From assembly GCF_031624635.1 (NCBI RefSeq), contig NZ_JAMQOQ010000001.1, forward strand, positions 682,001 to 746,000: DNA of 64,000 nt. Direction: 5' to 3'. Position 1 is the first letter of the stretch; each line of letters begins with the position of its first letter. The stretch comes from Halogeometricum sp. S3BR5-2. GTDB taxonomy: Archaea; Halobacteriota; Halobacteria; Halobacteriales; Haloferacaceae. Positions 17,357-27,275 of the stretch are shown one piece after another. A program made the position numbers and the translations under genes. The notes below the pieces were generated by a model. That model saw nothing but the letters and a program-made list of their open reading frames with translations. It did not search any database and had not been told where the DNA came from.

Positions 17357-18127
17357 ATGCGAAAGACGCGTTTAGCGCTCGTTTCCGCGTTCTCGGTGTT
17401 CGTTTTGGCGGCGTTCGCGGGCCCCGCCGCGGCGCAGGCGTCGGCGAGCGCCGAACTCATCAACGAGCTGAACAGCAAGCTTCTGTACATCGCCATTCCC
17501 ATCACCGTCCTCGTCGAGGTCATCCTCCTCTACGCGGTGGTGAAGTTCCGGAACAACGACAACCCGCTGCCGACGAAGGAGAACCGGCGGCTCGAAATCA
17601 CGTGGACCATCGCCACGGCCATCATCCTGCTGTTCGTCGGCGTCGCCTCCTACGGCGTGCTGGCGAACGAGAACGTCACCTACCCCGGCTCCGACCTGGC
17701 CGACCAACAGGAGGAACCGGTCGTCGTCCACGCCGAGGCGTACCAGTGGGGCTGGGAGATGTCCTACCCCGAGAACGGTAACTTCACCACGGGCACGCAG
17801 ATAGTGGTGCCGGAGGACAGGCCGGTGGTGATTCAAGTCACTTCGAGGGACGTGATACACGGGTTCCACGTCCCCGAGTTGGCGCTGAAGACCGACGCCT
17901 TCCCGGGTCAGGTTAACACCATCAAGACCGTCCCCTACGAGACGGGCGAGTACCAAGGCTACTGCTCGGAGTACTGCGGCGTCTCCCACTCGCAGATGTA
18001 CTTCACCGTCGAAGTCGTCTCCCAAGAGGAGTACCAGAACTGGCTCGACGAGCAGCAGAACAGCAGCAGTAGCGGCGGGAGCGGAAGCATCGAGGCGCCC
18101 GCGGCCGCACCTGCACCGGCGCAGTAA
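17357..18127 (+). CDS. coxB: Cytochrome c oxidase subunit II (CuA)
   Basis: This 256-residue subunit carries the binuclear CuA centre that accepts electrons outside the membrane. A cleavable-type signal (residues 1-27, ending in AAAQA) is followed by two membrane helices (about 42-63 and 83-103) and the cupredoxin domain. CuA ligands are all present: His168, Cys203, Glu205, Cys207, His211 and Met214 (GYCSEYCGVSHSQM). The aromatic electron-entry patch is AYQWGWEM (128-135). The Ser/Ala/Pro-rich tail is not part of the fold. The other oxidase subunits are not within the window downstream of it. Confidence 0.95.
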   Translation: MRKTRLALVSAFSVFVLAAFAGPAAAQASASAELINELNSKLLYIAIPITVLVEVILLYAVVKFRNNDNPLPTKENRRLEITWTIATAIILLFVGVASYGVLANENVTYPGSDLADQQEEPVVVHAEAYQWGWEMSYPENGNFTTGTQIVVPEDRPVVIQVTSRDVIHGFHVPELALKTDAFPGQVNTIKTVPYETGEYQGYCSEYCGVSHSQMYFTVEVVSQEEYQNWLDEQQNSSSSGGSGSIEAPAAAPAPAQ

Positions 18128-18199
18128 CGCGACGCTTCGACCGCCGACCCTCTCCTCGACCTCGATTTTTCCGACTTCCTTCGACCGGACGACGGTCGC

Positions 18200-19012
18200 C
18201 TACGACTCCGACGCTCGCAGTCGCGTCGCCTCCCCTTCGGTCACCTCGACGGGTTCTCCCTCGGTCTCGACCAGCAGTCCGCCGCGCGCGGAGACGTCGC
18301 GCGCGAGGCCGGCGACGTCCGGACCGCCGCGTCGACTGACCGTCACGCGCGACCCGAGCGTCTCCGCGCGGTCGCGCCACTCGTCTAAGAGGGCGGCGAA
18401 CCCCTCGTCGGACTCGGCGGCCGCACACCGCGCGCACAGGGCGTCGCGGAGTCGCTCCGCGAGTGCCTCCCGGTCGACCGACCCGACTTCGGCGCGGAGC
18501 GTCGTCGCCGGCCTGTCGAGTTCGAGGTCGGCGGGGTCCAGGTTCGCGTTGATACCGACGCCGAGGACGACGTACTCGACGTCGACGCCGTCGTCGCCGA
18601 ACACCTCGTCGACGGGTTTGCCGGGCACCGGGACGCCGTCGACGACGGGTTCGGTGAGCACGCCGGCGAGTTTCTTCGGCCGGCCGTCCGCGCCGTCCGC
18701 GACGACGACGTCGTTCGGCCACTTCAGGCGCGCGTCGACGGCGAGGGGAGCGACGGCGTCGACGACGGCCAAGGCGCCGGCGAACGTGAGGCGGCCGACC
18801 CGTTCGGTCGGCAGGTCGGGTCGGAGGAGCGTGCTCGTCCAGACGCCGCCCGGCGGGGCGGCCCACGCGTTCCCCGTCCGGCCGCGCGCGGCGGTGAGTT
18901 CGTTCGCGACGACCATCGTCCCGTGCGGGGCGCCGTCGTCGGCCAACCTCCGGACGCGGAGGCTCGTGTTCCCCATCGACTCGTGGAACTCCACCGGCGG
19001 GTCGTCGGTCAT
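18200..19012 (-). CDS. birA: Biotin--[acetyl-CoA-carboxylase] ligase
   Basis: It attaches biotin to carboxylase carrier domains via biotinyl-AMP. The 270-residue protein has the catalytic domain only, with no N-terminal HTH, so it is not a BirA-type repressor. The active-site loop reads ARGRTGNAWAAPPGGVWTS (near residue 44), where the usual GRGRxGR is altered. LKWPNDVVV (near 95), with its catalytic Lys, KKLAGVLTE and VLGVGINAN follow in family order. The C-terminal SH3-like domain ends in EPVEVTEGEATRL. It is third in a likely operon behind the JAMM and ribL genes, with a 46-bp gap. Confidence 0.92.
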   Translation of the reverse strand: MTDDPPVEFHESMGNTSLRVRRLADDGAPHGTMVVANELTAARGRTGNAWAAPPGGVWTSTLLRPDLPTERVGRLTFAGALAVVDAVAPLAVDARLKWPNDVVVADGADGRPKKLAGVLTEPVVDGVPVPGKPVDEVFGDDGVDVEYVVLGVGINANLDPADLELDRPATTLRAEVGSVDREALAERLRDALCARCAAAESDEGFAALLDEWRDRAETLGSRVTVSRRGGPDVAGLARDVSARGGLLVETEGEPVEVTEGEATRLRASES

Positions 19013-19058
19013 GGCGTCCGCTTGGGGCGGGGGAAACTCAACGGTGCGGATTCGCGGA

Positions 19059-19523
19059 TTACGCGTCTGAACCCGGATTCCGGTCGCCACCGCCCCCCCG
19101 TTCGGCGAGGATGCGGTCGATGATGCGGCCGGTCGAGAGCAGTTCGTCCTCGTGGGCGGGTTCGCGCGCGGAGGCGCGCGTCACCTCGCAGTCGATGTCG
19201 CGGGCGGCGAGGGCCTCGCGGATGCCGTCGGCGTCGTGATGCTGGTCGTGGCCGAGGACGATGACGTCCGGGCGGATGCGCTCGATGGGGACGAAGATGT
19301 CCTCGCGGTGGCCGAGGTGCGCCTCGGTCACCGACGCGAGGGCGTCGACCATGTCGCGGCGCTGGCGGTCCGGCAGGACGGGCTTTCGCTTGTGGGTGAC
19401 GTTCTCCCGGCGGGCGACGATGACGTGCAGTTCGTCGCCGAGGGCGGCGGCGTCGCGCAGGTAGTGGACGTGGCCGGGGTGGAGGATGTCGAACGTCCCC
19501 TGCGCGATGACGCGCCGCGTCAT
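19059..19523 (-). CDS. ribL: Archaeal FAD synthase (RibL)
   Basis: It adenylylates FMN to FAD. The 154-residue nucleotidyltransferase has the HxGH motif His15-Pro-Gly-His18 in [17 protein letters not shown], the second nucleotide-binding segment [17 protein letters not shown] and the C-terminal [10 protein letters not shown], where the family has its ISSTxIR-like motif. The start at 19523 overlaps the JAMM gene stop as ATGA, so expression is coupled. The length matches archaeal RibL. The longer frame upstream is an artefact of reading through the JAMM gene. Confidence 0.92.
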   Translation of the reverse strand: MTRRVIAQGTFDILHPGHVHYLRDAAALGDELHVIVARRENVTHKRKPVLPDRQRRDMVDALASVTEAHLGHREDIFVPIERIRPDVIVLGHDQHHDADGIREALAARDIDCEVTRASAREPAHEDELLSTGRIIDRILAERGGGGDRNPGSDA

Positions 19524-20014
19524 TCGGTCTCGTCGTCGAGGTCCAGACCGAGGTCCGCCTCGTCGAAGTCGAAGAACGATTCGGGGTCCGGCAGGTCGAC
19601 GTCGAGGACGTCGAGCGTCGTCGGCTTGCCCTCCTGGTCGAACGCGCGCCAGTCGCTCCGGCGGTAGGGGTGGCCGAGGATGAGGTGGACGCGACCCTGT
19701 CCGAACGTGTCGAGGTCGGCGTCGCTCGGGCGGAGGACGCCGTTGGGGTGCGAGTGAATCGACCCGACCGCGCGCATGTCGTTCGGTATCATGTCCGTTC
19801 GGACGGTGGCGCTGACGGGATTCGAGGTCGTTCCGGGGACGATGAGTACGTCGGTGATGACGGTGCCCGACTCGTCGAGGCCGACGCGGCGGGCGTCCTC
19901 GCCGCGGAGAAAGCCCATGTACTCGTTGGGGTGGGTCTCCTTCGACGCTTCCAACGCGAAGTCGAGTGCCTCCTCGGCGATTCCGAGAATCTCCTTCGAC
20001 CGGAAGAGGCGCAT
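19520..20014 (-). CDS. JAMM/MPN+ metalloprotease, HvJAMM-like
   Basis: This 164-residue zinc isopeptidase-fold protein has all JAMM residues: Glu31 in EYMGFLRGE and His97, His99, Ser107 and Asp110 in [16 protein letters not shown]. Haloarchaeal relatives (HvJAMM1/2 of Haloferax) belong to the family that removes SAMP ubiquitin-like modifiers, so desampylation or sulfur-carrier processing is a reasonable inference. Start MRLFRSKE is preferred because a minus-strand box CTCTTAGAT (20036-20044) lies about 27 bp upstream. The earlier ATG at 20038 overlaps that box. It is first in the operon with ribL and biotin ligase. Confidence 0.87.
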   Translation of the reverse strand: MRLFRSKEILGIAEEALDFALEASKETHPNEYMGFLRGEDARRVGLDESGTVITDVLIVPGTTSNPVSATVRTDMIPNDMRAVGSIHSHPNGVLRPSDADLDTFGQGRVHLILGHPYRRSDWRAFDQEGKPTTLDVLDVDLPDPESFFDFDEADLGLDLDDETE

Positions 20015-20133
20015 ACGCAACGTCCGGCGCGTCGGCATCTAAGAGTTCCGGTCCGGGGGGCGAGCAAACCGCACGACTGCGGTGCGGCGCCCGGAGCGTC
20101 ACACTCAGGACCGCGGGGCGCGAACGCGGAGGC

Positions 20134-21021
20134 GTGACCGACGCGACAGGCGGGACGGACGAGACGCCCCCCGGACCGGACGCAGTCCGCGCCCGCGCCG
20201 AGTCGCGGTTCGAATCGCCCGTCTCGACGCTCGCCGAACTCGACGGCGGCGAGGTGGGGACGGTGTACCGAGTCGACTTCGCCGACCGCGACCCCGTCGC
20301 GGCGAAAGTCGGAAACACGTCCCTGACCGTCGAGGCCGAGATGCTCCGCTACTTGTCCGAAGAATCGCCGCTGCCGGTTCCAGAGGTGTACGAGGCGTCG
20401 GACGACCTGCTGTTCATGGCGTACGTCGAGGGCGACGGCCGCGTCACCCCCTCGGTGGAACGCGACGCCGCGGACCACCTCGCCGCGCTGCACGGCGTGA
20501 CCGCCGACCGCTGCGGGTTCCCGTTCGACACGCTCAGCGGCGCGTTCGCCCTCCCGAACCCGTGGACCGACTCGTGGGTCGCGTTCTTCCGCGAGCACCG
20601 ACTGCTCGACTGCGCCGACGCCTGCGTCGCGGAGGGGAAACTGCCGGCCGACGACCGAGAGCGGGTGGGGGACCTCGCCGCCGACCTCGACTCGCTTCTG
20701 ACCGAACCCGACGCGCCCGCCCTCGTTCACGGCGACGTGTGGCGCGGGAACGTCGTCGTCCGCGACGGGGCAGTGCGGGCGTTCATCGACCCGGCGATAT
20801 ACTACGGCCACCCCGAGGTCGAACTCGCCTACGTCGCCCTGTTCGGGTCGTTCGGCGACGCGTTCTGGGACCGCTACGACGAGCGACGCGGCATCGGAGA
20901 GGGGTTCTTCGAGACGCGCGCGGCCGTCTACGGCGTCCACCCCCTCCTCGAACACGTCAGGCACTTCGGCGACGCCTACCTGCCGCGCCTCCGGGGGACG
21001 CTCGACGAGTTGGGATACTGA
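20134..21021 (+). CDS. Fructosamine kinase / aminoglycoside phosphotransferase family protein
   Basis: This 295-residue protein kinase-like small-molecule kinase begins at GTG 20134. It shows the N-lobe Lys in [10 protein letters not shown] (near residue 54), the hinge-region [10 protein letters not shown], the catalytic loop [13 protein letters not shown] (near 200) and the metal-binding Asp in [17 protein letters not shown]. This combination fits the fructosamine-3-kinase branch, which phosphorylates ketosamine adducts for repair of glycated protein. No aminoglycoside specificity is implied. It lies divergent to the JAMM operon. Confidence 0.85.
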   Translation: MTDATGGTDETPPGPDAVRARAESRFESPVSTLAELDGGEVGTVYRVDFADRDPVAAKVGNTSLTVEAEMLRYLSEESPLPVPEVYEASDDLLFMAYVEGDGRVTPSVERDAADHLAALHGVTADRCGFPFDTLSGAFALPNPWTDSWVAFFREHRLLDCADACVAEGKLPADDRERVGDLAADLDSLLTEPDAPALVHGDVWRGNVVVRDGAVRAFIDPAIYYGHPEVELAYVALFGSFGDAFWDRYDERRGIGEGFFETRAAVYGVHPLLEHVRHFGDAYLPRLRGTLDELGY

Positions 21022-21114
21022 GGGCCGCGCCGTCCGCCATCGGTCCGGATTCGGGCGCGTCGGCCGCGGACGCGCATGTAAAGTCTTAACCGGCGGCCAC
21101 GATTCCCTCCCACT

Positions 21115-23037
21115 ATGACCGTCGAAAACGCCGGGGATTCCGGCGGCGAGTCCGGTTCGAATTCGGACGCGGACTCGCGACCTGTCGTCTACGACCTCGC
21201 ACCGAACTGCACGCTCGACGATACCGACGTCGGCGCCAACTACCACGCCGTCGTCAACGGCGTCGTCGAGTACGGCGTCTTCGTCGACATCTCCGACGAG
21301 GTGTCGGGCCTCGTCCACGAGTCGAACCTCGACCGCACCTACGAGGTGGGCGACCGCCTCGTCGTCACCCTCGAAGAGGTCCGCGAGAACGGCGACGTGG
21401 CGTTCGCCGCCGTCGACTTCGACGACTACCGCACCGTCACCGTCGACTACGAACCCGACATCACGCCCATCGAGGACCTCGAACCCGGCGACGAGGCGTT
21501 CGTCGAGGGCGTCGTCGCGCAGATCAAACAGACGGGCGGCCCCACCGTCTTCCGCATCGCCGACGACACCGGTATCGTCTCGGCCGCCGCCTTCGAGGAC
21601 GCCGGCGTCCGCGCGCACCCCGAAGTCGAACTGGACGACGCGGTCCGCGTCAGCGGCACCGCCGAGAGCCACGAGGACGCCCTCCAACTCGAAGTCGAGT
21701 CGATGACGAGACTCGACGACGAGGCGGCCGCCGAGACCCGCGAACGCCTCGACGCCGCCCTCGACGAACGCGCCGAACCGAACGAGGTCGAACCCCTCGT
21801 CGAGTGGCCCGAGTTCGAGAAACTCCGTGAGGACCTACGCGACGTTGCCCGCCTCCTGCGCCGGACCGTCCTCGAAGGCCGCCCCATCCGCGTCCGCCAC
21901 CACGCCGACGGCGACGGGATGTGCGCGTCCGTCCCGGTCCAACTCGCCCTGGAGAACTTCATCGCCGAGGTACACGACGACGAGGACGCCCCGCGGCACC
22001 TCATCAAGCGCCTCCCCTCGAAGGCGCCGTTCTACGAGATGGAGGACGTGACCCGCGACCTGAACTTCGCGTTGGAGGGCCGCGCGCGACACGGCCAGCG
22101 TCTGCCCCTCCTACTCATGCTCGACAACGGGTCGACGGAGGAGGACGTGCCCGCCTACGAGAACCTCGCGCACTACGACGTCCCCCTCGCCGTCGTCGAC
22201 CACCACCACCCCGACCCCGAGGCGGTCGAACCCCTGCTGGACGCCCACGTCAACCCCTACCTGTACGACGAGGACTACCGCATCACGACGGGCATGATGT
22301 GCGTCGAACTCGCGCGGATGATAGACCCCTCGCTGACGGACGAGTTGAAGCACGTCCCCGCCGTCGCCGGTCTCTCGGACCGCTCGAAGGCCGAGGCGAT
22401 GGACGACTTCGTCGAACTCGCCGCCGCGCAGGGGTACGACCGCGAGGAACTGCTCGACATCGGCGAGGCCCTCGACTACGCGGCCCACTGGCTTCGCTAC
22501 AGCGACGGGCAGTCCATCGTCAACGACGTGCTCAACGTCGGTTGCGACGACGAGGCCCGCCACGAGGAACTCATCGAATTCCTCGCCGAACGCGCCGAAC
22601 GCGACGTGGACCGCCAACTCGACGCCGCCGAATCCCACGTCGACCACGAGACGCTCAGTTCGGGCGCGCACCTCTACACCATCGACCTGGACGAGTGGGC
22701 GCACCGCTTCACCTACCCCGCGCCGGGCAAGACCACCGGCAAGATTCACGACCGGAAGGTCCAGGAGATGCAGGAACCCGTCATCACCATCGGCTACGGC
22801 CCGGACTTCGCCGTCCTCCGCTCCGACGGCGTCCGCCTCGACATCCCGCAGATGGTCGCCGAACTCAACGAGGAAGTCGTCGGCGGCGGCGTCTCCGGCG
22901 GCGGCCACCTCGTCGTCGGGTCCATCAAGTTCGTCAAGGGAATGCGCTCGGAGGTCATCGACAGCCTCGTCGAGAAGATGGCCGACGCGGAACTCGACGC
23001 GGAACTGTCCACGCAGGCGCCCGTCGACGCCGAGTAA
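21115..23037 (+). CDS. DHH-family (RecJ/GAN-like) nuclease with S1 and OB-fold domains
   Basis: This 640-residue putative single-strand exonuclease has an acidic N-terminus, an S1 RNA-binding domain at about 37-102 (VVNGVVEYGVFVDISDEVSG), an OB-fold at about 125-200 and a DHH core with RHHADGDGMC (251-260). LMLDNGS and AVVDHHHPDP (near residue 360) follow, then a DHHA1-type end with GGGVSGGGHLVVGS. The motif I aspartates and the DHH triplet are intact, so it should be catalytic. Archaeal relatives work with GINS at the replication fork or in RNA decay. A TATA-like AAAGTCTTAAC (21080-21090) precedes it. Confidence 0.87.
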   Translation: MTVENAGDSGGESGSNSDADSRPVVYDLAPNCTLDDTDVGANYHAVVNGVVEYGVFVDISDEVSGLVHESNLDRTYEVGDRLVVTLEEVRENGDVAFAAVDFDDYRTVTVDYEPDITPIEDLEPGDEAFVEGVVAQIKQTGGPTVFRIADDTGIVSAAAFEDAGVRAHPEVELDDAVRVSGTAESHEDALQLEVESMTRLDDEAAAETRERLDAALDERAEPNEVEPLVEWPEFEKLREDLRDVARLLRRTVLEGRPIRVRHHADGDGMCASVPVQLALENFIAEVHDDEDAPRHLIKRLPSKAPFYEMEDVTRDLNFALEGRARHGQRLPLLLMLDNGSTEEDVPAYENLAHYDVPLAVVDHHHPDPEAVEPLLDAHVNPYLYDEDYRITTGMMCVELARMIDPSLTDELKHVPAVAGLSDRSKAEAMDDFVELAAAQGYDREELLDIGEALDYAAHWLRYSDGQSIVNDVLNVGCDDEARHEELIEFLAERAERDVDRQLDAAESHVDHETLSSGAHLYTIDLDEWAHRFTYPAPGKTTGKIHDRKVQEMQEPVITIGYGPDFAVLRSDGVRLDIPQMVAELNEEVVGGGVSGGGHLVVGSIKFVKGMRSEVIDSLVEKMADAELDAELSTQAPVDAE

Positions 23038-23052
23038 CGCGCTCGCGTCGTT

Positions 23053-24735
23053 TTATCTCCGCTCGAACCGAACCGTCTTCTTCAGTATCAGTCCGGCCAG
23101 CACCGCCGACGCGAGTGCGCCGGCGACGAGGAGCCACGTCGTTCGGTCGGCGCCGCCGAGGCCAGAGCCAACTCCGCCGCCCGCGGCCCCCCAGTCGGCG
23201 TCGAACGCCCGGCGGTAGTAATCCGCCGGTTCGTCTCCACGCAGTTCGAGCACCACCTCGCGGTTCTCCGTCGCGGCGTGGTCGTTCCAGTTCAAACTAC
23301 CGACGAGAGCCACCTCGCCGTCGACGACGGCGCCCTTCGCGTGCACCTTGCCGAACCGACCCCGCGGGTCGGCGATTCGCGCCTCGATGGGGAGCCCCGA
23401 CTCCCGGAGTTCGTCGGCGCGGGCGACCGCCGCCTCGTTCTCCTCGGCGTCGTACCACGCGTTCGAGAGGAGGAGTCGCACCGAGACGCCCCGGCGGGCC
23501 GCGCGGACGAGAGCGGCGAAGAACCGACCCTCCGGGTCGATGCGGGGGTTGACGACCGAGATTCGCTCCTCGGCGCCGTCGATCCGTTCGATAACCGTTT
23601 GGCCCGCGTTGCCGGGCGTGGTGAGCACTCGCACCTCCGTCGCGCGGACCGACTCGGGCGGGAGGCGCGCGGGATACGCCGCCGTTGCGGGCGCGTCGTC
23701 GACGAACTCGCGACCCTGCCGGAACTCGTCCCACGGAACGACCCCCCGGCCCGTCGCGTCCGCCGCGAACACCGCGGCGAGTTCGTCCGCCGTTCGCTCG
23801 GAGGCGACGCGGACGCCCCACCCGCGACTGTCGCGGCCGCCGGTCCCCGACGGCTTCCAGTTCTCCGTGAGCACCAGTGACCGGTCGTCGACGACGGCGT
23901 ACTTCGCGTGGTGGTAGGAGAACTTCGCCCGCGGGCCGGAGACGACGGCGACCGGAACGCCGGCCGCGACGAGTCGGTCCAGCGTCGCCGCCTGCGCGCG
24001 GGAGGCGCCGCCGACGGGCGACCCCTCCACGAGGACGCGCACGCGGACGCCGCGCCGGTGGGCGGCGAGAAGGGCCTCGGCGACGCGGTCCGAGGAGAGC
24101 GTGTAGCCAGCGAGGAAGAGTCGCTCGTCGGCCGAGCGGAGCGTCTCGACGGCGACGCCGGGTGCGTCCGGGAGGACGAACGCCGTCGCGTCCGCGGACC
24201 CGGTGGCAACGGGGTCACGCAGGTCCAAGCCGACGGGCATCCACCGGTCGGCGGAGGCGTTCCAGCGTTCGCCCTCGGGGGCGTTCCCGTACTCGACTCG
24301 GTGGAGGACTACCTCCCCCTGACGGAGCACGAGGCGTTCGCCCGCGTTCGACAGCGAGAGGTCCGCGCGGACGACGGGGCGGTCGGTCACCGCGCGCGTC
24401 GCGTTCGGGTCCGACGAGAGGGCGACGACGCCCCCGCGGCGCGGAACTCGTACGGTGTCCTCGCCGTCCGAGAGCGTGAGGTTCGCGGCGCCGGCGACGC
24501 GGACGGCGACGTACTCGCCCGCGTCGTCCGCCGCGACGGGGTTCGGATGGGCGCCGACGACGGCCGGGCCGCCGTCGTCGCCCGCGGCGGCCGCGAGTCC
24601 GACGCCGGCACCTGCATCGGCATCGGGACCGGGACCGCCGCCCACGGCGATGCCGACACCGACACCGGCGCCGACGGACTGCCAGAGGAGTGCGCAGACG
24701 AGGACGACGCGGAGGAGGCGGCTGACGTTCGACAC
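23053..24735 (-). CDS. Membrane-anchored phospholipase D-like protein
   Basis: This 560-residue protein has an N-terminal signal/hydrophobic segment (residues 6-32), a Gly/Ala-rich region, and a beta-rich module at about 60-165 resembling a lamin-tail domain. Two PLD units follow, each with an HKD motif: YHHAKYAVVDDRSLVL near 288 and KVHAKGAVVDGEVALVGSLN near 465, with WNDHAATENREVVL after it. A C-terminal membrane helix (about 533-553) is followed by basic KKTVRFERR. The catalytic domains should face outside. The substrate may be phospholipid or extracellular nucleic acid; the sequence does not decide. Confidence 0.87.
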   Translation of the reverse strand: MSNVSRLLRVVLVCALLWQSVGAGVGVGIAVGGGPGPDADAGAGVGLAAAAGDDGGPAVVGAHPNPVAADDAGEYVAVRVAGAANLTLSDGEDTVRVPRRGGVVALSSDPNATRAVTDRPVVRADLSLSNAGERLVLRQGEVVLHRVEYGNAPEGERWNASADRWMPVGLDLRDPVATGSADATAFVLPDAPGVAVETLRSADERLFLAGYTLSSDRVAEALLAAHRRGVRVRVLVEGSPVGGASRAQAATLDRLVAAGVPVAVVSGPRAKFSYHHAKYAVVDDRSLVLTENWKPSGTGGRDSRGWGVRVASERTADELAAVFAADATGRGVVPWDEFRQGREFVDDAPATAAYPARLPPESVRATEVRVLTTPGNAGQTVIERIDGAEERISVVNPRIDPEGRFFAALVRAARRGVSVRLLLSNAWYDAEENEAAVARADELRESGLPIEARIADPRGRFGKVHAKGAVVDGEVALVGSLNWNDHAATENREVVLELRGDEPADYYRRAFDADWGAAGGGVGSGLGGADRTTWLLVAGALASAVLAGLILKKTVRFERR

Positions 24736-24847
24736 GGCGGGAGTGGCCGCGGCCTCCTATTTGAACCCGCGGTCGGGAGAGATTCGAGACGGGACCCGTC
24801 GCTCAGAAGACGAAAAAGCGAGAAGTCGGGACGGCGGAGACGAGAGA

Positions 24848-26401
24848 TTACGCTCGCGGCGCGTCGGTGTCGCCGAGGCTGTCGTTCGCGCGGTCGGCCT
24901 CGTGCTGGACGAGGAACGAGCGCTCGTCGGAGTACTCGGCGGTGGCTTCGAGCGCCTCCTTCGTGCCGATCTGACGGAGCGCCCACGCCGCGGCGGCGCG
25001 GACGGTGTCGTTGTCGTCGTTCGCCAGCGTGTCCTTCAGCGGCTTCACCGCTCGGGTGTCGCCGATGAGGCCGAGCGACCGGGCGGCGTACGGTCGCACG
25101 TTGTCGTTGTCCATCACGAGTTTGTCCGCGACGGCCTGCGTCGCGGCGGGCGAGCCGATTTCGCCGAGCGCCTTGAACGTCACCTTCTGGAGCGCCGGGT
25201 CGGAGTCGGCGTCGACGTACTCCGTCAGCGTCTCGACGGCGTCGTCGGCCCCCGACCCCATCGTTCCGAGCGCCCGGATGGCCTTCTTGTTCCGGCGTTC
25301 GGCGAGTTGGTGCATCTCGTCGAACACCGACGGGTCGCCCATGCGGACGAACGCGTCCATGCAGTGCGCCTGCATGAACTCCGACTGGAGGTTGTCCTTC
25401 GCGAGCATGATCATGTCGGCGCGGCCGCGCTGCTCCCACTCCAGAACCGCGGAGAGTTCGGGCGGGAAGTCCTTGTAGTGGCCGAGCACGTCGAAGAACC
25501 CCTCGGCCCGGAGCTTCTCGTTCGTCTGCAGGTCGTCCCACTCCTGGGCGTCTTCGAGGCCGGCCTCCAACTCGTCGGTCGCCTCGAGGAGTTCGGCGAT
25601 GGTCTCCTCGTCCTCGTCGGCGTCGAGTCCGGCCGACTCGACGGCGTCGCCGGCCTCGTCGAGGGCGACGGTCAGGTTCTCCTCGGCCTCGCCGTCGACG
25701 GAGACGGAGGTGCCGAGAATCTCGTTGACGTCGGCCGTGAACGACTCGACCACCTCGACGATTTCGCCCTGCCCGCGTTCGGTCCAGCGGGTGTCGGTTA
25801 TCTTCGTCTTCGCCGACTCGATGTCCTCGACCACGTCCTCGGCGTACGGGCCGCGCTGGGATTCGAGGTCCTCCCGGAGGTCCGAGAGGCGGGCTTCGAG
25901 TTCCGCGCGGGGGTCCTCGACCTCCTCCTCGTCGTCCTCCTCCGCGTCTTCGTCCGGTTCGGGGAGGTCGGCGGCCTCGATGTCCGACTCGATGTCGTCC
26001 AGTTTCGCCTCGACGTCGTCGAGGTCGTCCTCCGTCTCGGCCGCTTCGAGGTCCTCCTCGGCGTCGTCGAGGCGCTCGTTCAGTTTCTCGGCCGTGGGGC
26101 TCTCCAGGTCGGTCTCCTCGGCTTCTTCTTCGGTCTCCTCGGCCTCGGTCTCTCCTTCGGAGTCCGACTCGGTCTCCTCCTCGGATTCGGACTCGGAGTC
26201 CGTCTCTTCGGTTTCTTCGGCCTCTTCGGCCTCCTCGGCCTCGCCGTCGGCTTCCGCCTCTTCGGTCTCTTCGACCTCTTCGTCGGGTTCCGACTCGGTC
26301 TCGTCGGATTCGGCTTCGGAGGTCTCTTCGTGCGCGTCCTCCGGCGTCTCTTCCGTCTCGTCCGGCGTCTCAGCCGGCGTCTCGTCGTCCCCGTCGCTCA
26401 T
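24848..26401 (-). CDS. Acidic HEAT-repeat protein
   Basis: This 517-residue protein has a first 105 residues that are almost entirely Glu, Asp, Ser and Thr (extreme low complexity). A helical, coiled-coil-prone stretch follows (about 105-235). The last 200 residues contain PBS-lyase-type HEAT repeats, for example ALGEIGSPAATQAVADKL, AARSLGLIGDTRAVKPLKDT and AAAWALRQIGTKEALEAT. HEAT arrays are protein-binding scaffolds, and no catalytic residue is visible. Start MSDGDDET is preferred because upstream readings lose the acidic character. It diverges from the nitrilase. Confidence 0.82.
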   Translation of the reverse strand: MSDGDDETPAETPDETEETPEDAHEETSEAESDETESEPDEEVEETEEAEADGEAEEAEEAEETEETDSESESEEETESDSEGETEAEETEEEAEETDLESPTAEKLNERLDDAEEDLEAAETEDDLDDVEAKLDDIESDIEAADLPEPDEDAEEDDEEEVEDPRAELEARLSDLREDLESQRGPYAEDVVEDIESAKTKITDTRWTERGQGEIVEVVESFTADVNEILGTSVSVDGEAEENLTVALDEAGDAVESAGLDADEDEETIAELLEATDELEAGLEDAQEWDDLQTNEKLRAEGFFDVLGHYKDFPPELSAVLEWEQRGRADMIMLAKDNLQSEFMQAHCMDAFVRMGDPSVFDEMHQLAERRNKKAIRALGTMGSGADDAVETLTEYVDADSDPALQKVTFKALGEIGSPAATQAVADKLVMDNDNVRPYAARSLGLIGDTRAVKPLKDTLANDDNDTVRAAAAWALRQIGTKEALEATAEYSDERSFLVQHEADRANDSLGDTDAPRA

Positions 26402-26503
26402 ATACCAACAGTCCGCGCGTCCACGAAAAGAGCGTTTCCCTTCGGCCGGCGGAGGGCTTCGACGAGCCGAGGACTTTTGCCCGGCGGCGCCGCGCCGACG
26501 GAC

Positions 26504-27265
26504 GTGACCTCTCCAACCGTCGCCGTCCCGCAACTGTCCGTCGCGGACCTGCGGCCGGAGCGAAACCTCGAAGCGATTCGCGACCGCACGGCAGTCGTCG
26601 CCGATGCCGACGTCGTCCTCTTCCCCGAGTACGCGCTGACCGGGTTCGTCGCCGACGACAGACTCCGCGACGCCGCCCTCGAACGGGCCGAGGCGACGGA
26701 GCGACTCGCCGCCGTCGCCGCCGAGAGCGATGTCGACGTGCTGGCGGGGTACGCCGAACGCGACGGCGGGACGCTGTACAACGCCGCCGCGTACGTCCGT
26801 CCGGGCGGAACGAGTCGAATCTATCGGAAGCGGCATCTGTGGGGCGGAGAGCGGGAGATGCTCGAACCGGGAGAGGAACGCGTCGTGGTCGACACCCCCG
26901 TCGGGAAAACGGGCCTTCTGACCTGCTACGACCTGAACTTCGTCGGCGAGAGCGCCGCGATGACCGACGCGCGGGTCGACGCCCTGTTCGTCGTCGGCGC
27001 TTGGCCCGCGGCGTACTCGGAGAACTGGCGACTGCTCTGCCGCGCCCGCGCCCTCGACGGCGTCCGCTGGGTGGTCGGCGCGGGCCGGACCGGCCGGCGC
27101 GACGCGCCGGGAGCGCACCCGACGGAGTACGCCGGGCGGTCGCTGGTCGTCCGGCCGGACGGCAGCGTCGCCGCGGCGCTCAACCGGGGGGAGCGCGATC
27201 TGCTGTGGTCGCTGGACCCCGAGGAGGTGGCGGAGCAGCGGTCGTTCGTCGGGTCGGTCGACTGA
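26504..27265 (+). CDS. Nitrilase-superfamily carbon-nitrogen hydrolase
   Basis: This 253-residue amidase-fold enzyme has the Glu-Lys-Cys triad: Glu42 in LFPEYALTG, Lys109 in YRKRHLW and Cys141 in LLTCYDLNF. The start is GTG at 26504, just upstream of the first conserved strand (TVAVPQLSV). The order and spacing fit small omega-amidase/Nit2-like or carbamoylputrescine amidase-like members, but substrate specificity is not readable. It converges with the BtuF-like gene, with 10 bp between stops. Confidence 0.88.
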   Translation: MTSPTVAVPQLSVADLRPERNLEAIRDRTAVVADADVVLFPEYALTGFVADDRLRDAALERAEATERLAAVAAESDVDVLAGYAERDGGTLYNAAAYVRPGGTSRIYRKRHLWGGEREMLEPGEERVVVDTPVGKTGLLTCYDLNFVGESAAMTDARVDALFVVGAWPAAYSENWRLLCRARALDGVRWVVGAGRTGRRDAPGAHPTEYAGRSLVVRPDGSVAAALNRGERDLLWSLDPEEVAEQRSFVGSVD

Positions 27266-27275
27266 CGGGCGCCGG

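Noticed and set aside
26100-26400. CRISPR-like short repeats (TCGGACTCGG, TCTTCGGCCTC)
   Set aside because: They are codon-phased Glu/Asp/Ser repeats of the acidic HEAT protein. The unit is 3-6 bp, without spacers.
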